From Eopsaltria australis (lineage: Eukaryota; Chordata; Aves; Passeriformes; Petroicidae), in the NCBI GenBank assembly GCA_034509425.1, contig JAVTVJ010000048.1, forward strand, positions 1,178,001-1,242,000: a stretch of DNA of 64,000 nt. The letters run 5' to 3'. Made by a program: the position numbers and the translations under genes. The notes under the pieces are model-generated. The model ran no database searches and had not been told where the DNA came from. It saw only the letters and a list, made by a program, of their open reading frames with translations. This document shows positions 54,074-64,000 of the stretch, in pieces (the stretch's first letter is position 1; every line of letters starts with the position of its first letter).

Positions 54074-57000
54074 CTGTGGCAGTGGGAAGCCATTCCCTGA
54101 GTCCTGGAAGAAATGTACAGGATGGGTGGACATGAAAGCTCTAAAGGAGAAAATATTTTAGGGATGGATTAGACTTTGGTTTTAGGAGTCTGGGCTTTCT
54201 CATGGAAGTTGAATCCATACATGTGGAGCAGAACATTCCTCCAGTGGGATGTCCCTGCATTAATCAGCTTTAAATGTACCTTATTTACGAATTTAGGAAT
54301 TTCCTGCCTGTTACAGCCTGGAAAACAGAAGAGCAGCAATTGGGATTAGAATTCCTCGTGTTCCGCTTTGTCCACATGCACTGGGTCCAGACTAGAAGCC
54401 AACTCCTTGTTAAAGTTCTAACCACGGCTCTTCCTTGGCCTCAAATCTGTCCATTATTCCTCCAGTTTCTTATAGTGTGGGAAGGTTGTTAAATTCCTTC
54501 TCAATAGTCCGAGGAGATTGGAAAAAATCCTAATGGGGGGTCGTTCCCTCAGAGTAGGGGAAGGCTGGTGGTGATGTAACATGGAATCGGTAGAGGAGGA
54601 AAGGATAAAGATGACAGAAGTCATTAAAAAGGAGGAAATGTTCTTCTTTACTGGGTGGAAGTTTGGGAAGGAGCACACCTAGGTCAGGATGTGCAGGCAT
54701 GCTGTAAAATGTTACCGGTTTTACTGGTTTGCGTTGAGGTTGGATGCTGGATCAGGCAGGGGTGTTTCTGGTGTCTGAACTGTGGAAAGAACTTCAGGCA
54801 GCAGTTACTGTAAAACAGGAGATTTCAGTTTGCCAGAACAACTCGTTCATGTTTGGAGGAGGATTTTTAACAGTTTTTTAAATTTTGAATTTATTTTTCC
54901 TCATGGGACAATTTGCAGATTTAGCATCACCCACAGGGTGACATTGATCGTTCCCAACTGGGAGAATCTCCAGATTTCCATTGACTAAGAAGTTCCCTTG
55001 ATGCAGAACTGATGCTGCTTATATGGACCTTGATTTTTTTCCTGAGTACTTCGATTTTTCCTCTTGGCACTCAGGAAAACATTGGCCCTCCTCACACCAT
55101 TTCCCTGCCCTGGCAAGGACCATGACATCAAGCCTCAAAGCCAGGGGTGCGGCCTAATTTATTCAATTCTTCCCTCTTTCCTCGGCTTGTTCCTGAACAT
55201 TAATTGTGTGGGGACTGGGGCAGGAGCAGTGTGTGCTCCGGAGGCTGCCAAATCCAACGGATCCAGCCAAGTGAAAAATAAAGAGGTCGGGTTCAAAAGT
55301 CTAAGCGAGAGAGCGGCGGGTTTTCCGATGGCTTTGACATCTCAAAGGGTCTGATGGATGTTTCCTTTGTTTGTTCTGTGACCACGCAAAAGTACTATAG
55401 AAATTCAGGCAAATCCCATGATCTCCTCCCCTTGGCTGATCCGGAGCGAACGGAGCTGGGATTATTTATCCTGGTTTATTATTCCTTGGGCCACATCAAA
55501 AAGCTCGTCCTTCCCTCTGCCGAGCGCCCTTGACGCCGTTTCAAGACGTGAAATACACACAATTCATAAACAACTTTCTTCCATCATCCCCCCCCCCCCA
55601 ATATACTGTGGGAAAAATAAATTATGAGGAACTTCGATTCTCCACCCAAGATTCCACCAGGGAGCCCTGAAAACAATTTACCTCTTGCTTCTTAATTTGA
55701 AGCCTAACAGAAAATCTGTGCTCGGGATTCGGAGTGAGTCAGAGCTCGCTGCAGATAAAAGCGGGTGTGGTGGTGGAAGGAGGGAGGGCAGGAAACAGAT
55801 GTGTCTGTGGGGTTTCTGTCTGGGCAGCGGGGTGAGCTCAGGGGCCCTTGATGAAGGGCTGGGATAGTTCTTTAATTGGTGTAAATTAAGTTTGAATTTA
55901 GTCTGATTTGCTCAGCAGAGCATCGACCCCTTTTCTGTTTGTATGGATCTGTCAGAATCCGAATCTCGATGTCTCTGAAGAGACAAATCCAGCTCTGGTT
56001 GGGCCGTCCCTCCCCAAGTGAAAGCTCACTTTAAATCACTGCACTTACCTCCTTGATTAAATTGATTAATTAAATTAATTCTGCTTCGTGAAAGAAGAGA
56101 GATTGAAGGCGAGAGACTAAAAGCTCCCACCAGGGAGTTCAGCGGCAGCTGGGTCTCCTTTGCTGTACTCAAAGCAGCAAAAAAAATCTGTCAAAATCAA
56201 AAGGCACTTTCTTTCCATAAGGCATCAGCATCAGAAAACGATGGGATAATTGGTTTCCTTTAGGAAGGAGAGTAGAGAGACTCTCAGCCCTGCTTCCCCA
56301 AATCTCCAGCTCCCCTTTGGAAAAGGTTTCCGTGCATGTTCAGTGATTATCCCATCAGCGGGGAGGACACTGGGAAGCACCTGATGAAGAAACACGGGAA
56401 GATCCAAACTAAACAGAAGTGGGAGCAGAGGAGCCAGCTCTGCAGAACATTGGAGAACTGCAGCCTTTAATTTCTAAAGGAAAATTTTCCACTTCTTCAG
56501 TGAAAGGTCACATCTGGCAAACATTGCGAGAGTGTTAACAATTAGAAAAATGAAATATCTTTGCCTTCAATTTTAGTTGACAAAATAAATACGAGAATTC
56601 CATTGATCCTTTTAACAGACCATTGTATTTTTCTTTGGGATATAGCGAATTTCCAGCCTATTTCCAATCTGATCCAATTAAAGTGAACGGAACTCGAATG
56701 GCAAATCAGGAGGCCTCTCCTGCTTCGGTTCCAAAAAACCTCTCATAAATCCCTCAAGGAATTGCTTTAATCCCCTGGTGACTCAACAGGATCCCCATAA
56801 AAATCGAGAGCCACGTTTTAGGTGGGATGTTTTTCATGGATGGGCACCAGTTACAGGGAATTTTTGTAAGGAATTTATTCCCCTTCCTGGGCTGTGTTAT
56901 CCTGTAACACCTCGGACACGGGGCAGGATGAGATGGGAATTCCTTCCTATGCCCTGGAACTGTGGTGCTGTCTTGGGCATCACCATAGGTGGTCCAAAAA

Positions 57001-57321
57001 GTCCCTTTTTGATGTTGACTCAGGAGAAATAAGATCCAATTCCTTTGGTTGTTCTTGTCCGTGCTCCATCATTTCGGCAGAATTTTTCCAGAGCATCCCA
57101 AGTCTCTTCCCTAAGCTTAAGGAATCATTCTGATGCTTTGCTAAAAGGAGTTGTAAGGGTGGTTTCTGTCACTGTGCAGCTTGGAGGAGGAAGAAAATTC
57201 CACCAAAACGTAAACGCAGTCATTATTTACCCTCTTCCATCCCAGATTTCCCGGTCTCCTGAGCTGGCACTCTCCGTTCCATTGTGGCAATGGAGATGTG
57301 GCAGCACAGGGCCAATTTCAG
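54074..57321. other. Unique sequence, 3.2 kb, lowest repeat load in the window
   Basis: No CR1, no tandem repeat, only a C13-type run at about 55588. Short ORFs show no domain. On the - strand GGAG|GTAAGT at 56043-56052 is a good donor, but the candidate exon before it has an AT-rich 3' half and is not called. This interval is the best place to look for conserved non-coding elements or missed exons. Confidence 0.5.
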
Positions 57322-57684
57322 AGAATTCCAGGATGGTTTGGGTCAGAAGGGAATTTAAGGATCATCTTAATCCACAGGCAGGGACACCTCCCACTATCCC
57401 AGGTGATCCAAGCCCCAGTGTCCAGCCTGGCCTTGGGCACTGCCAGGGATCCAGGGGCAGCCACAGCAAATCTGGGAATTCCATCCCAGTCCCTCCCCAC
57501 CCTCCCAGCCAGGAATTCCTTCCCAATATCCCATCTAAACCCTCCCTCTTTTAGTTTAAAGCCATTCCCCTCAATCCTGTCGTTCCATCCTTCGTCCACA
57601 GCCTCTCTCCACATTCCCTGTTGGCTCCTTCAGGTCCTGGAATATCACAATTAGGTCACCCCAAAGTTTCTCTTCTCCAGGCTG
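57322..57684 (-). mobile_element. CR1 LINE 3' end, about 360 bp
   Basis: Reversed orientation: GGATGGTTTGGGTCAGAAGG, GGCAGGGACACCTCCCACTA, GGCCTTGGGCACTGCCAGGG, CAGCCACAGCAAATCTGGG, CCCTCCCCACCCTCCCAGCC, TTCCCAATATCCCATCTAAA, CATTCCCCTCAATCCTGTCG and CTTCTCCAGGCTGG. One of the most complete copies. Confidence 0.94.
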
Positions 57685-58755
57685 GAAAAATTTTCTGCAG
57701 GAATACGTGGAGTTTTAGTCCCATCTAAAAAAGTCAGTTTCTGGTTGATTTCTGATGGAAAAAATATCAAGATTTGATTGCACATTCTCCATTCTGGAAT
57801 TCTTTCCAGAATCTCTATAAAATAACCTGGTTTTTCCATCAGCTTTCTTGAACATAAGGAATGAGAATATAAAGAATTAAAGATCAAGATTTGGGCCATA
57901 TAAATTTTTCAGAACTTATAGAAAATGTAAATATTTTTTGAAGACATTAAAATTTTACCCTGAACGTGTCACACAGAGTTTCTTTTTATTCTCACAGGTT
58001 TTTCATTGGTAAATAAACACTGAAGTACTGAGGAAACTTTGGATTCTTCAAAATATCTTTCGGGAAATAATCATCTCGATTTCACTCAACGAGAGCCAAA
58101 GTTGTTTATTTTTATGGATTTTTTTTTTCTTTATTTGGCGTTGGTTTACTTACGTAGGAATATCCAGAAATGCATAAAATAAAACGAACTGAACCGAAAG
58201 AACTTTTTTGCTTTGATTCGTAACAGGGAAAGATTTCTACGTTGAAAAAAATAAATAAACGGACAAATAAATAAAGCTGCAACACACTTTAATCTTGGAG
58301 ATATTCCCTGTGGAGTAACAGCAAGAGGAATAAAAGGAAAATGAGTTTAAAATAATCATTTCAATCACTACATGAAAGTTCAGTTTCTTGTAGCATCCGC
58401 CCAGCTAAACCCGCCCATGGTCTGCAGGTACAGCGTCAATCCCACAATCCTTCCTCCCCTCCAACCTTCCATTCCCATCTGGAATTCCTCCCAGAACGCT
58501 TTAACTCTTTTTCCTTGATCCTGGAGCAAGGCTTTGATTGCTTGCAGCTGACTAAAGCTGAAGACAAGACATGGAAAAGCATCAGAGGGAAGTGAACTTG
58601 AAGAGCAAAACCTGGAACGCTGAAACACATCAGGATTATCCCTGAGGGTTCAGGAGCTTTTCCACGGCTGAAGGAGCGGTAGGATGAACTTTGCATCCTG
58701 AAGAAAATCCATGGGACTCCAACCTGGATGGTTTTCCACAGCTTTTCCCGGAGAA
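57685..58755. other. AT-rich unique sequence
   Basis: No gene or tandem repeat recognised. A-rich at 58235-58280 (AAAATAAATAAACGG...AAATAAATAAAG), T10 at about 58122. Confidence 0.5.
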
Positions 58756-58912
58756 ATTTTGGATGTGCCATCCCTGGAAGTGTGCAGGGCCAGGTTGGAT
58801 GGGACTTGGAGCACCCTGGGATAGTGGAAAGTGTCCCTGCCCACGGCAGAGAGAGGAACTGGATGATCCTCAAGGTCCCTTCCAACCCAATCCATCCTGG
58901 AATTCTGGGATT
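58756..58912 (+). mobile_element. CR1 LINE 3' end
   Basis: Sense orientation: GGATGTGCCATCCCTGGAAG, CAGGGCCAGGTTGGATGGGA, TTGGAGCACCCTGGGATAGT, GTGTCCCTGCCCACGGCAGA, GGAACTGGATGATCCTCAAG and CCCTTCCAACCCAATCC with tail GGAATTCTGGGATTC. Confidence 0.93.
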
Positions 58913-59425
58913 CATCCAAGCCAAGAAAGCAGGTTCCTCCCAGAAATAAAATGGACAGGTCTCTTTCACCTTCAAAAGTCCAATTGCTGAGTTTGGGATG
59001 ATGTGCATTCCCGCACACATTCCCAACCACCTCCCAGACTCTCCAAGCTCCACCCAGTTCATTGGTGCCTTCAGAGCAGCCAAACCTCAGCCTCACTCGG
59101 CCTCCTGTGCATCCCCAGATCCTCTTCTCCTCTGCCAACCTTTCCTTGGCACTCCCATCCCTTCAAAATCCTCTTATTCCTGAAAACCCCCAGTTGCCCA
59201 ATTTCCAGCCCACCAGCACATGCCAAGTTTGGCCCCTTCATTCTCCTACAAGAAGCAGCCACGTTTTCCTGGAGTCTCCTCATTTTCAGAGATCATTCCC
59301 AAGTTGTATCACTACGGAACAAATATTCCCAATATTTTGTTGGGAAGAGCCAAAAAGTCAAGTTCTCAGATTAATTTTTCTGTTTTATGACAGAATCCCC
59401 ATTCCTTTGCTTGTCCTAGCAAAAG
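58913..59425. other. Unique sequence
   Basis: No gene or repeat recognised. ORFs overlap in several frames without domains. Confidence 0.45.
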
Positions 59426-59521
59426 AGAATCATGGAATCCTAAAATGGTTTGGATTGGGAGAGACCGGAAGCATCATCTCATTCCAAGCCCCTGTCATGG
59501 ACAGAAACACCTTCCAGTGGA
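59426..59521 (-). mobile_element. CR1 LINE, minimal 3' end
   Basis: Reversed orientation, under 100 bp: GAATCATGGAATCCTAAAAT, GGTTTGGATTGGGAGAGACC, CATCTCATTCCAAGCCCC and CATGGACAGAAACACCTTCC. Truncated after the second conserved block. Confidence 0.82.
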
Positions 59522-60692
59522 GGAGCTTGTGTGATGTTGGAATAAAGGAATTTTAAGCAATAAATCAATTTTAATTAGCGATAATTCCTTCATTAAATCA
59601 ATTATCAATAGAGTTAATTCAATAGAGGAAATCCAGCGTATTCCTACTGAGAGTAAATGGGGGGAAAAAGAACACTATGTTTTTCCATCTGATGAGAAAG
59701 AGACATGAAAATATTTCCTTCTCTGAAGGCATCTCAAAAATCCCAAAATACCCTTAATGAACAGAAAATCCTTATTTGGTTTGAGACAAAGGTGATGTTG
59801 CTCTAATGCTGAAGGATTCTTTCAAACTGAAAATATATTTTTAAAACATATTTTTGGAGCTGGAAATAGAAAACCTTCCATTAACAACGTCGGAAGGAGA
59901 CATTTATAAAATTAAACTCTTCTATTTATTGAAACAAAAGTCGCTGGGATTTAATTACATTATTTTAATTGTATCAAAACTTTGGCCTGGTAATTCTATT
60001 TCCATATTTTCCAGGCGGGAAGCTGAGATTTCCTACGGAAAGTCTAAGGAGTAGAATTGTCTTAACTCTGCGTCTGAACAGCACCTGGCACGATCAGAAC
60101 CTGCTTCATTATCCACAACTCGGGGCAAAAATATCCAAGGAAAAAATACGGTTATAGGATTCAACTTCACATTTATCCACAAATAAAAATGTTGAGCGGA
60201 AAAAAAGCCGGGAATTCTCCCTCATCCCTGACTTTGGGAATGTTCAGCTGGGTCAGGGTTAGACCTTGGACTGAGCACAAGGATCTTGAGATAAGCTGGG
60301 ATCACAACCAGGGAGATCCAGGTTTGCTCCAGACCTTCAGGGATATAAAACCAAGACTTGTCTGGACAATGAGGCTTTTTGGGCTATAAAACCAAGTTTT
60401 ATCTGGACAATGTGGCTTTTTTGGGAAATGGTTTAGGAATCATAGTTGGAATTGCTCTGCCACGTCTTTTGTTTTCTTTGCTGATAAGAGTTGGAACCTG
60501 GCAGGTGCCTCCCGGCTCCTTACGAGATCCTTCCATCCTTGTGGGAGCACTGAGCTTTGCTACTGAATCCATGGAATATCTGGGGTGCACCCAAATGCTG
60601 GGAATGGCAAAGAGAAGGAATTTGTTTGTCCTTTCAGATTGGCACTAAAAATAAAACAAAATCCTTGGAAATCCAAAGAGGTGTTGGGGAGA
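59522..60692. other. Unique sequence with a small 40-bp duplication
   Basis: No gene recognised. AT-rich at 59555-59620. Contains the 40-bp tandem duplication at 60341-60424. Confidence 0.5.
60341..60424. repeat. Tandem duplication, about 42 bp, 2 copies
   Basis: TATAAAACCAAG(A/T)(C/T)TT(G/A)TCTGG followed by ACAATG(A/T)GGCTTTTTTGGG occurs twice in a row with four or five differences. Confidence 0.85.
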
Positions 60693-60929
60693 TCACGGGA
60701 TCATGGAATCATGGGATGGGTTGAGCTGGAAGAGACCTTAAGGATCATCCCATTCCGTGGGCAGGGACACCTCCCACTGTCCCAGGCTGCTCCAAGCCCC
60801 AACGTCCAACCGGGCCTTGGGCACTGCCAGGGATCCAGGGGCAGCCACAGCAAATCTGGGAATTCCATCCCAGCCCCTCCCCACCCTCCCAGCCAGGAAT
60901 TTCTTCCCAATATCCCATCTAAACCTCCT
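60693..60929 (-). mobile_element. CR1 LINE 3' end
   Basis: Reversed orientation: GGGATCATGGAATCATGGGA, GCTGGAAGAGACCTTAAGGA, GGGCAGGGACACCTCCCACT, GGCCTTGGGCACTGCCAGGG, CAGCCACAGCAAATCTGGGA, CCCTCCCCACCCTCCCAGCC and CCAATATCCCATCTAAACC. Confidence 0.94.
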
Positions 60930-62691
60930 CTCCGGCAGTGGGGGGATGCCCCAGGTCAGCCCCATTCTGGGAAACAAGGATTTGGGAACAGTCAGTGTCC
61001 ATTGTCAGGGTCTGGACACACTGACTGAGAGTTGTGTTTGTGGGAATGTTCAGGAGAAGGAATCCATGAAGAGAGCAGATAACAAAACCTTCCCTTCCAC
61101 ACAAGGAATTTAATCCAGTTCCTGGTCTTTGGTTGTCCAACACAACCTGAAGAATTCAAACCCAAAGAAAACCTATAAGGAAATAAGATGGAAAACAAGG
61201 CGGGCCTTTTCTCCTTTTATCCTTCTTTTTTATCTACTCAGACTTCCATAAAATCCAAGCACTGACTTGGCGATACAGAACCAGGGAAATCCTCAGGACC
61301 TGCTCTGGAGACAATTTTCCAGCAAATTTTCCAGAACAAAGTGAATTTTGGGGCCCTGCAGTGGATTTCCAGCTTAGTGGACACGGTGGGGCTTGGTCAA
61401 AGGCTGGACTTATCTTGGAGGTCTTTTCCCACTTTAATGATTCCATAATTATCTCATCAGAGAATGATTGAATCATCAATTATCAAAACTCCAAGAGCAA
61501 GAATTGGTTGGATACCTTGAGGACCTGATATTTTGACAGATTTTATTGGGATAAACTCAGAGTTTTCAGCACTCTGAAGTTTAAATCTTTTATATTAAAT
61601 ATGTCAAACTCCCTGGATGCCTCCACAAGCTCTGAAATCCTAAATCCTCCCCAAAAATTGAGTTCCCATTTGGACAACCTCTGCCTCCAATTAATGAGAA
61701 GAAAACTATTTTTCTTCCTTCACTGTCCCTGCTAACATTAAAAACCTGCTTGCATCTCTGGGTAAAATTTTATATAACGTTTTAAAGGTCACAGTTTGTC
61801 GGTGGACGCCTTTTGTATAAAATATGACTTTGTGTTGGCAGCTCCATCCCGAAAAACGTTGTTTTCCTGTAACTCCTGAGGAGCAGGAAGGACATTAGGG
61901 CTGGATCCTGCTTTGGATTTAAAACTCATAATCCCCATCCCACTTTTTGTAAAGCTTGTGACTCGTTTCACTCAGCTGATGGACAAAATCACCTTTTTTT
62001 AAGTGCTCTACAATTTCATTTTCTTCCAGGACACAACCCCTGATGATTTATTTTCGAGTCAGAAAAATGGGAGGTCAAGACTTTCCCATCGTAAGGAGAA
62101 TTTTGCTGTTCAAACACAGCAACTGAAGAACCCCAGATTATTCCAGAGCCAAACAATTCTGTTTTCCTTGAGGTTTTCTACTCCTTGTTCCCGAATTCAC
62201 CCAGGTCTGGTGATGGGTTTTGAAGCATTTTCCATGGAGCTTTACTGGGAAGAGTTTGATATTTAAAAGGGGGAAAAATAAAAGATATTTGTCCACAAAA
62301 ACGGGAAGTGATGAACCAGAGTGAAATCCCAACAGGAACAGCAATTTCCTGGAATAAAGGAGTGTCAGCTGAGGATCTGGAAAGGTTCTGCTCAAGGGAC
62401 AACTCAGAGCTGAGCCATCCTAAATGTTAAATAGGAAAAACATCAGCTGCATTCAAATAATTTATTGATAACATTTCAAAATGTCAATTTTTAAAAGCGG
62501 TTCTGTTAACAGGGACAGGGATCTGTAAAGAGCAGGACTTTTGTAAGCAAAATCAATTCTAGGAGGAGCAGTGAACACACATGAACAGGAATTAACAGAC
62601 AGAATTATGGGCTTCTAAAACCTGAGGATTTACTCAGATTTCCCCCTGATTTCAAAGTCCAAGCCACCATTCCTCACCACAAACCCCCAAA
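60930..62691. other. Unique sequence, 1.8 kb
   Basis: No gene or repeat recognised. ORFs of 60-89 residues lack domains. Confidence 0.5.
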
Positions 62692-62846
62692 ATCATGGAA
62701 TTCTGGATGTTTGGGGAGACCATCTACCCAAACCCCTGCTTAGAACAACTTGTTCAAGGCTGTGCCCGCTTGGGTTTTGATATTTCCAAGAATGGGAACT
62801 CCACAACCTCTCTGGACACTCTGGCCCAGTGTCCAAACAGCACCCC
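62692..62846 (-). mobile_element. CR1 LINE fragment, old and diverged
   Basis: Reversed orientation: AATCATGGAATTCTGGATG, CATCTACCCAAACCCCTGC, AACTTGTTCAAGGCTGTGCC, GGTTTTGATATTTCCAAGAA, GGGAACTCCACAACCTCTC and TGGACACTCTGGCCCAGTGT. The GACTCCACAACCTCTCTGGGCAAC-type block marks an old CR1 subfamily distinct from the others here. Confidence 0.85.
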
Positions 62847-63620
62847 AGCTGTTTAAATAAATTATTAAATATTTTAAAATTTGAATAAATTCATTAAATA
62901 AATAAACTCCATGTTCAGGTGGAATTTTGTGCTTCAATTTATGCCTGTTGCCTTTTTCTGTCACCGTTCACCACGGAGAAAAATCTGACTCCACGTTCTT
63001 TATTCCTTTCTTATAATTCAAAATTATAAATGCAATTATAAAAATTAATTGTCCCACTGATAAGAACCTGCTGAGCTTTCCCTTCTCCAGTAGGAATAAG
63101 ATCACCTCCACCAAATTCCTGCTGTGAGAAAGAAAACACCCCAAAACTGCCTGAGATTTTTCCAGATTTCTCCGATGAAGGAATTCCCACAGCCTCTACT
63201 GTCCCTGCTGCTCTCATGATGTTTCATTGGAATTTTCCTTTCCTGGAAAAGCTGGAAGCTGGGATAACACAGGCACTGCCTGTCAGTTTTATTTCATCCC
63301 AGGAAAAGCTTGGTGAGATCTTTGGGAAGATTTCAGGCCCTAAAGCAAGGAATTTGTAGTGGATCTTACGCTGCACCCACTGTAAGAACATTTCTGTGGG
63401 GTCACCAATGGATTTGGGAATTCCTAAATGGAACAGGCACCTGCTTGGATCATCTTGGAATTTAATGGTCTTCCTGTACACAAAACCACACCTTTAACTG
63501 GTGAAACTGGTGGAGTTTTCCAGAATGGATTGCCAGGTAATTCCTTTTATTTTCCTGTGGGGTAGAAATGAGGATTTTAGAGAGGGAGCCTTTCTCCAAG
63601 CTTCCCAAAGATGTGTTTTA
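62847..63620. other. Unique sequence
   Basis: AT-rich at 62850-62910 (AAATAAATTATTAAATATT). No gene recognised. Confidence 0.5.
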
Positions 63621-63942
63621 TAGAACCAGGGAATTGTTTTGGTTGGAAGAGACTTTTTAAAGCTCATCCCATTCCACCTCATCCCATGGGCAGGGACACC
63701 TCCCACTGTCCCAGGCTGCTCCAATCCCCAGTGTCCAGCCTGGCCTTGGGCATTGCCAGGGATCCAGGGGCAGCCACAGCAAATCTGGGAATTCCATCCC
63801 AGTCTCTCCCCACCCTCCCAGCCAGGAATTCCTAATTCCCAATATCCCATCCATCCCTGTCCTCTGGCAGTGGAAGCCATTCCCTGTGTCCTGTCCCTCC
63901 ATGCCTTGTCCCCAGTCCCTCTCCAGCTCTCCCGAAGCTTCC
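63621..63942 (-). mobile_element. CR1 LINE 3' end, about 320 bp
   Basis: Reversed orientation: TTGTTTTGGTTGGAAGAGAC, CATGGGCAGGGACACCTCCC, GGCCTTGGGCATTGCCAGGG, CAGCCACAGCAAATCTGGGA, CCCACCCTCCCAGCCAGGA, CCAATATCCCATCCATCCC and CATGCCTTGTCCCCAGTCC. An 8-base duplication, TTCCTAATTCCC, breaks the AATTCCTTCCC block. Confidence 0.94.
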
Positions 63943-64000
63943 TTTATAAATGGAGGCAACTTCCACCATCTCCTCTCTGGGAAATCTTGATGTGAGTGTT

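Noticed and set aside
56049..56162. 114-nt - strand exon candidate with a GGAG|GTAAGT donor
   Set aside because: One frame is open, but the 3' half is simple TTAATTAA-type sequence, the product looks random, and the acceptor is ambiguous.

Overview
This window looks like nuclear DNA from a bird, most probably a songbird. The diagnostic signal is about thirty fragments of the avian LINE CR1. Nearly all are short, 5'-truncated pieces of the 3' end, recognisable by the recurring block around GGCTGCCCCTGGATCCCTGG and the terminal block around AAGGTCCCTTCCAACC that leads into an ATTCTATGA-like tail. There is no bacterial gene layout: no long ORFs, no operons, no Shine-Dalgarno spacing, no rRNA or tRNA gene that I can see. 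The window is best read as intergenic or deep intronic DNA. CR1 pieces cover roughly a tenth of it and tandem repeats roughly a fifth (my own rough sums).

Layout. 1-3.2 kb: unique sequence, a CR1 split by a decamer minisatellite, and an AT-rich stretch dense in TAAT/ATTA. 3.2-28.6 kb: a zone of medium and long-unit tandem arrays with unrelated monomers: about 310 bp x 8, an 8-mer AT array, 112 bp x 8 in a four-monomer higher-order repeat, 114 bp x 3, 33 bp x 7-8, 364 bp x 3, about 195 bp x 3, 224 bp x 5, a pure polypyrimidine tract of about 940 bp, and an array of about 86-125 bp units grown out of a CR1 3' tail. 28.9-49 kb: short-unit microsatellites dominate (AAAAT, AAAGG, CCTTT, an 11-mer pair, AT-rich runs, GGAA), with one 458 bp tandem duplication at 43-44 kb. 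49-64 kb: mostly unique sequence with scattered CR1 pieces.

Genes. I recognise no complete gene. The best coding candidate is a 45-nt exon at 36800-36844 (+), with a strong polypyrimidine acceptor, a GTGAGT donor and a single open frame. If real, much of the window could be introns of one gene transcribed on the + strand. A weaker 48-nt candidate lies on the - strand at 50336-50383. The many long ORFs elsewhere are low-complexity or repeat translations and are not annotated as genes.

The most interesting structures are: a compound motif (four GGG tracts with 7-nt loops abutting a polypurine pentamer array) found at 32.6 kb and inverted at 37.7 kb with a cousin at 42.2 kb; CR1 elements acting as seeds of minisatellites; a perfect 639-bp duplication including an identical A25 run; a four-monomer higher-order repeat; and a tail-to-tail inverted CR1 pair. 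I see no evidence of a new enzymatic or defence system. The novelty here is repeat architecture.
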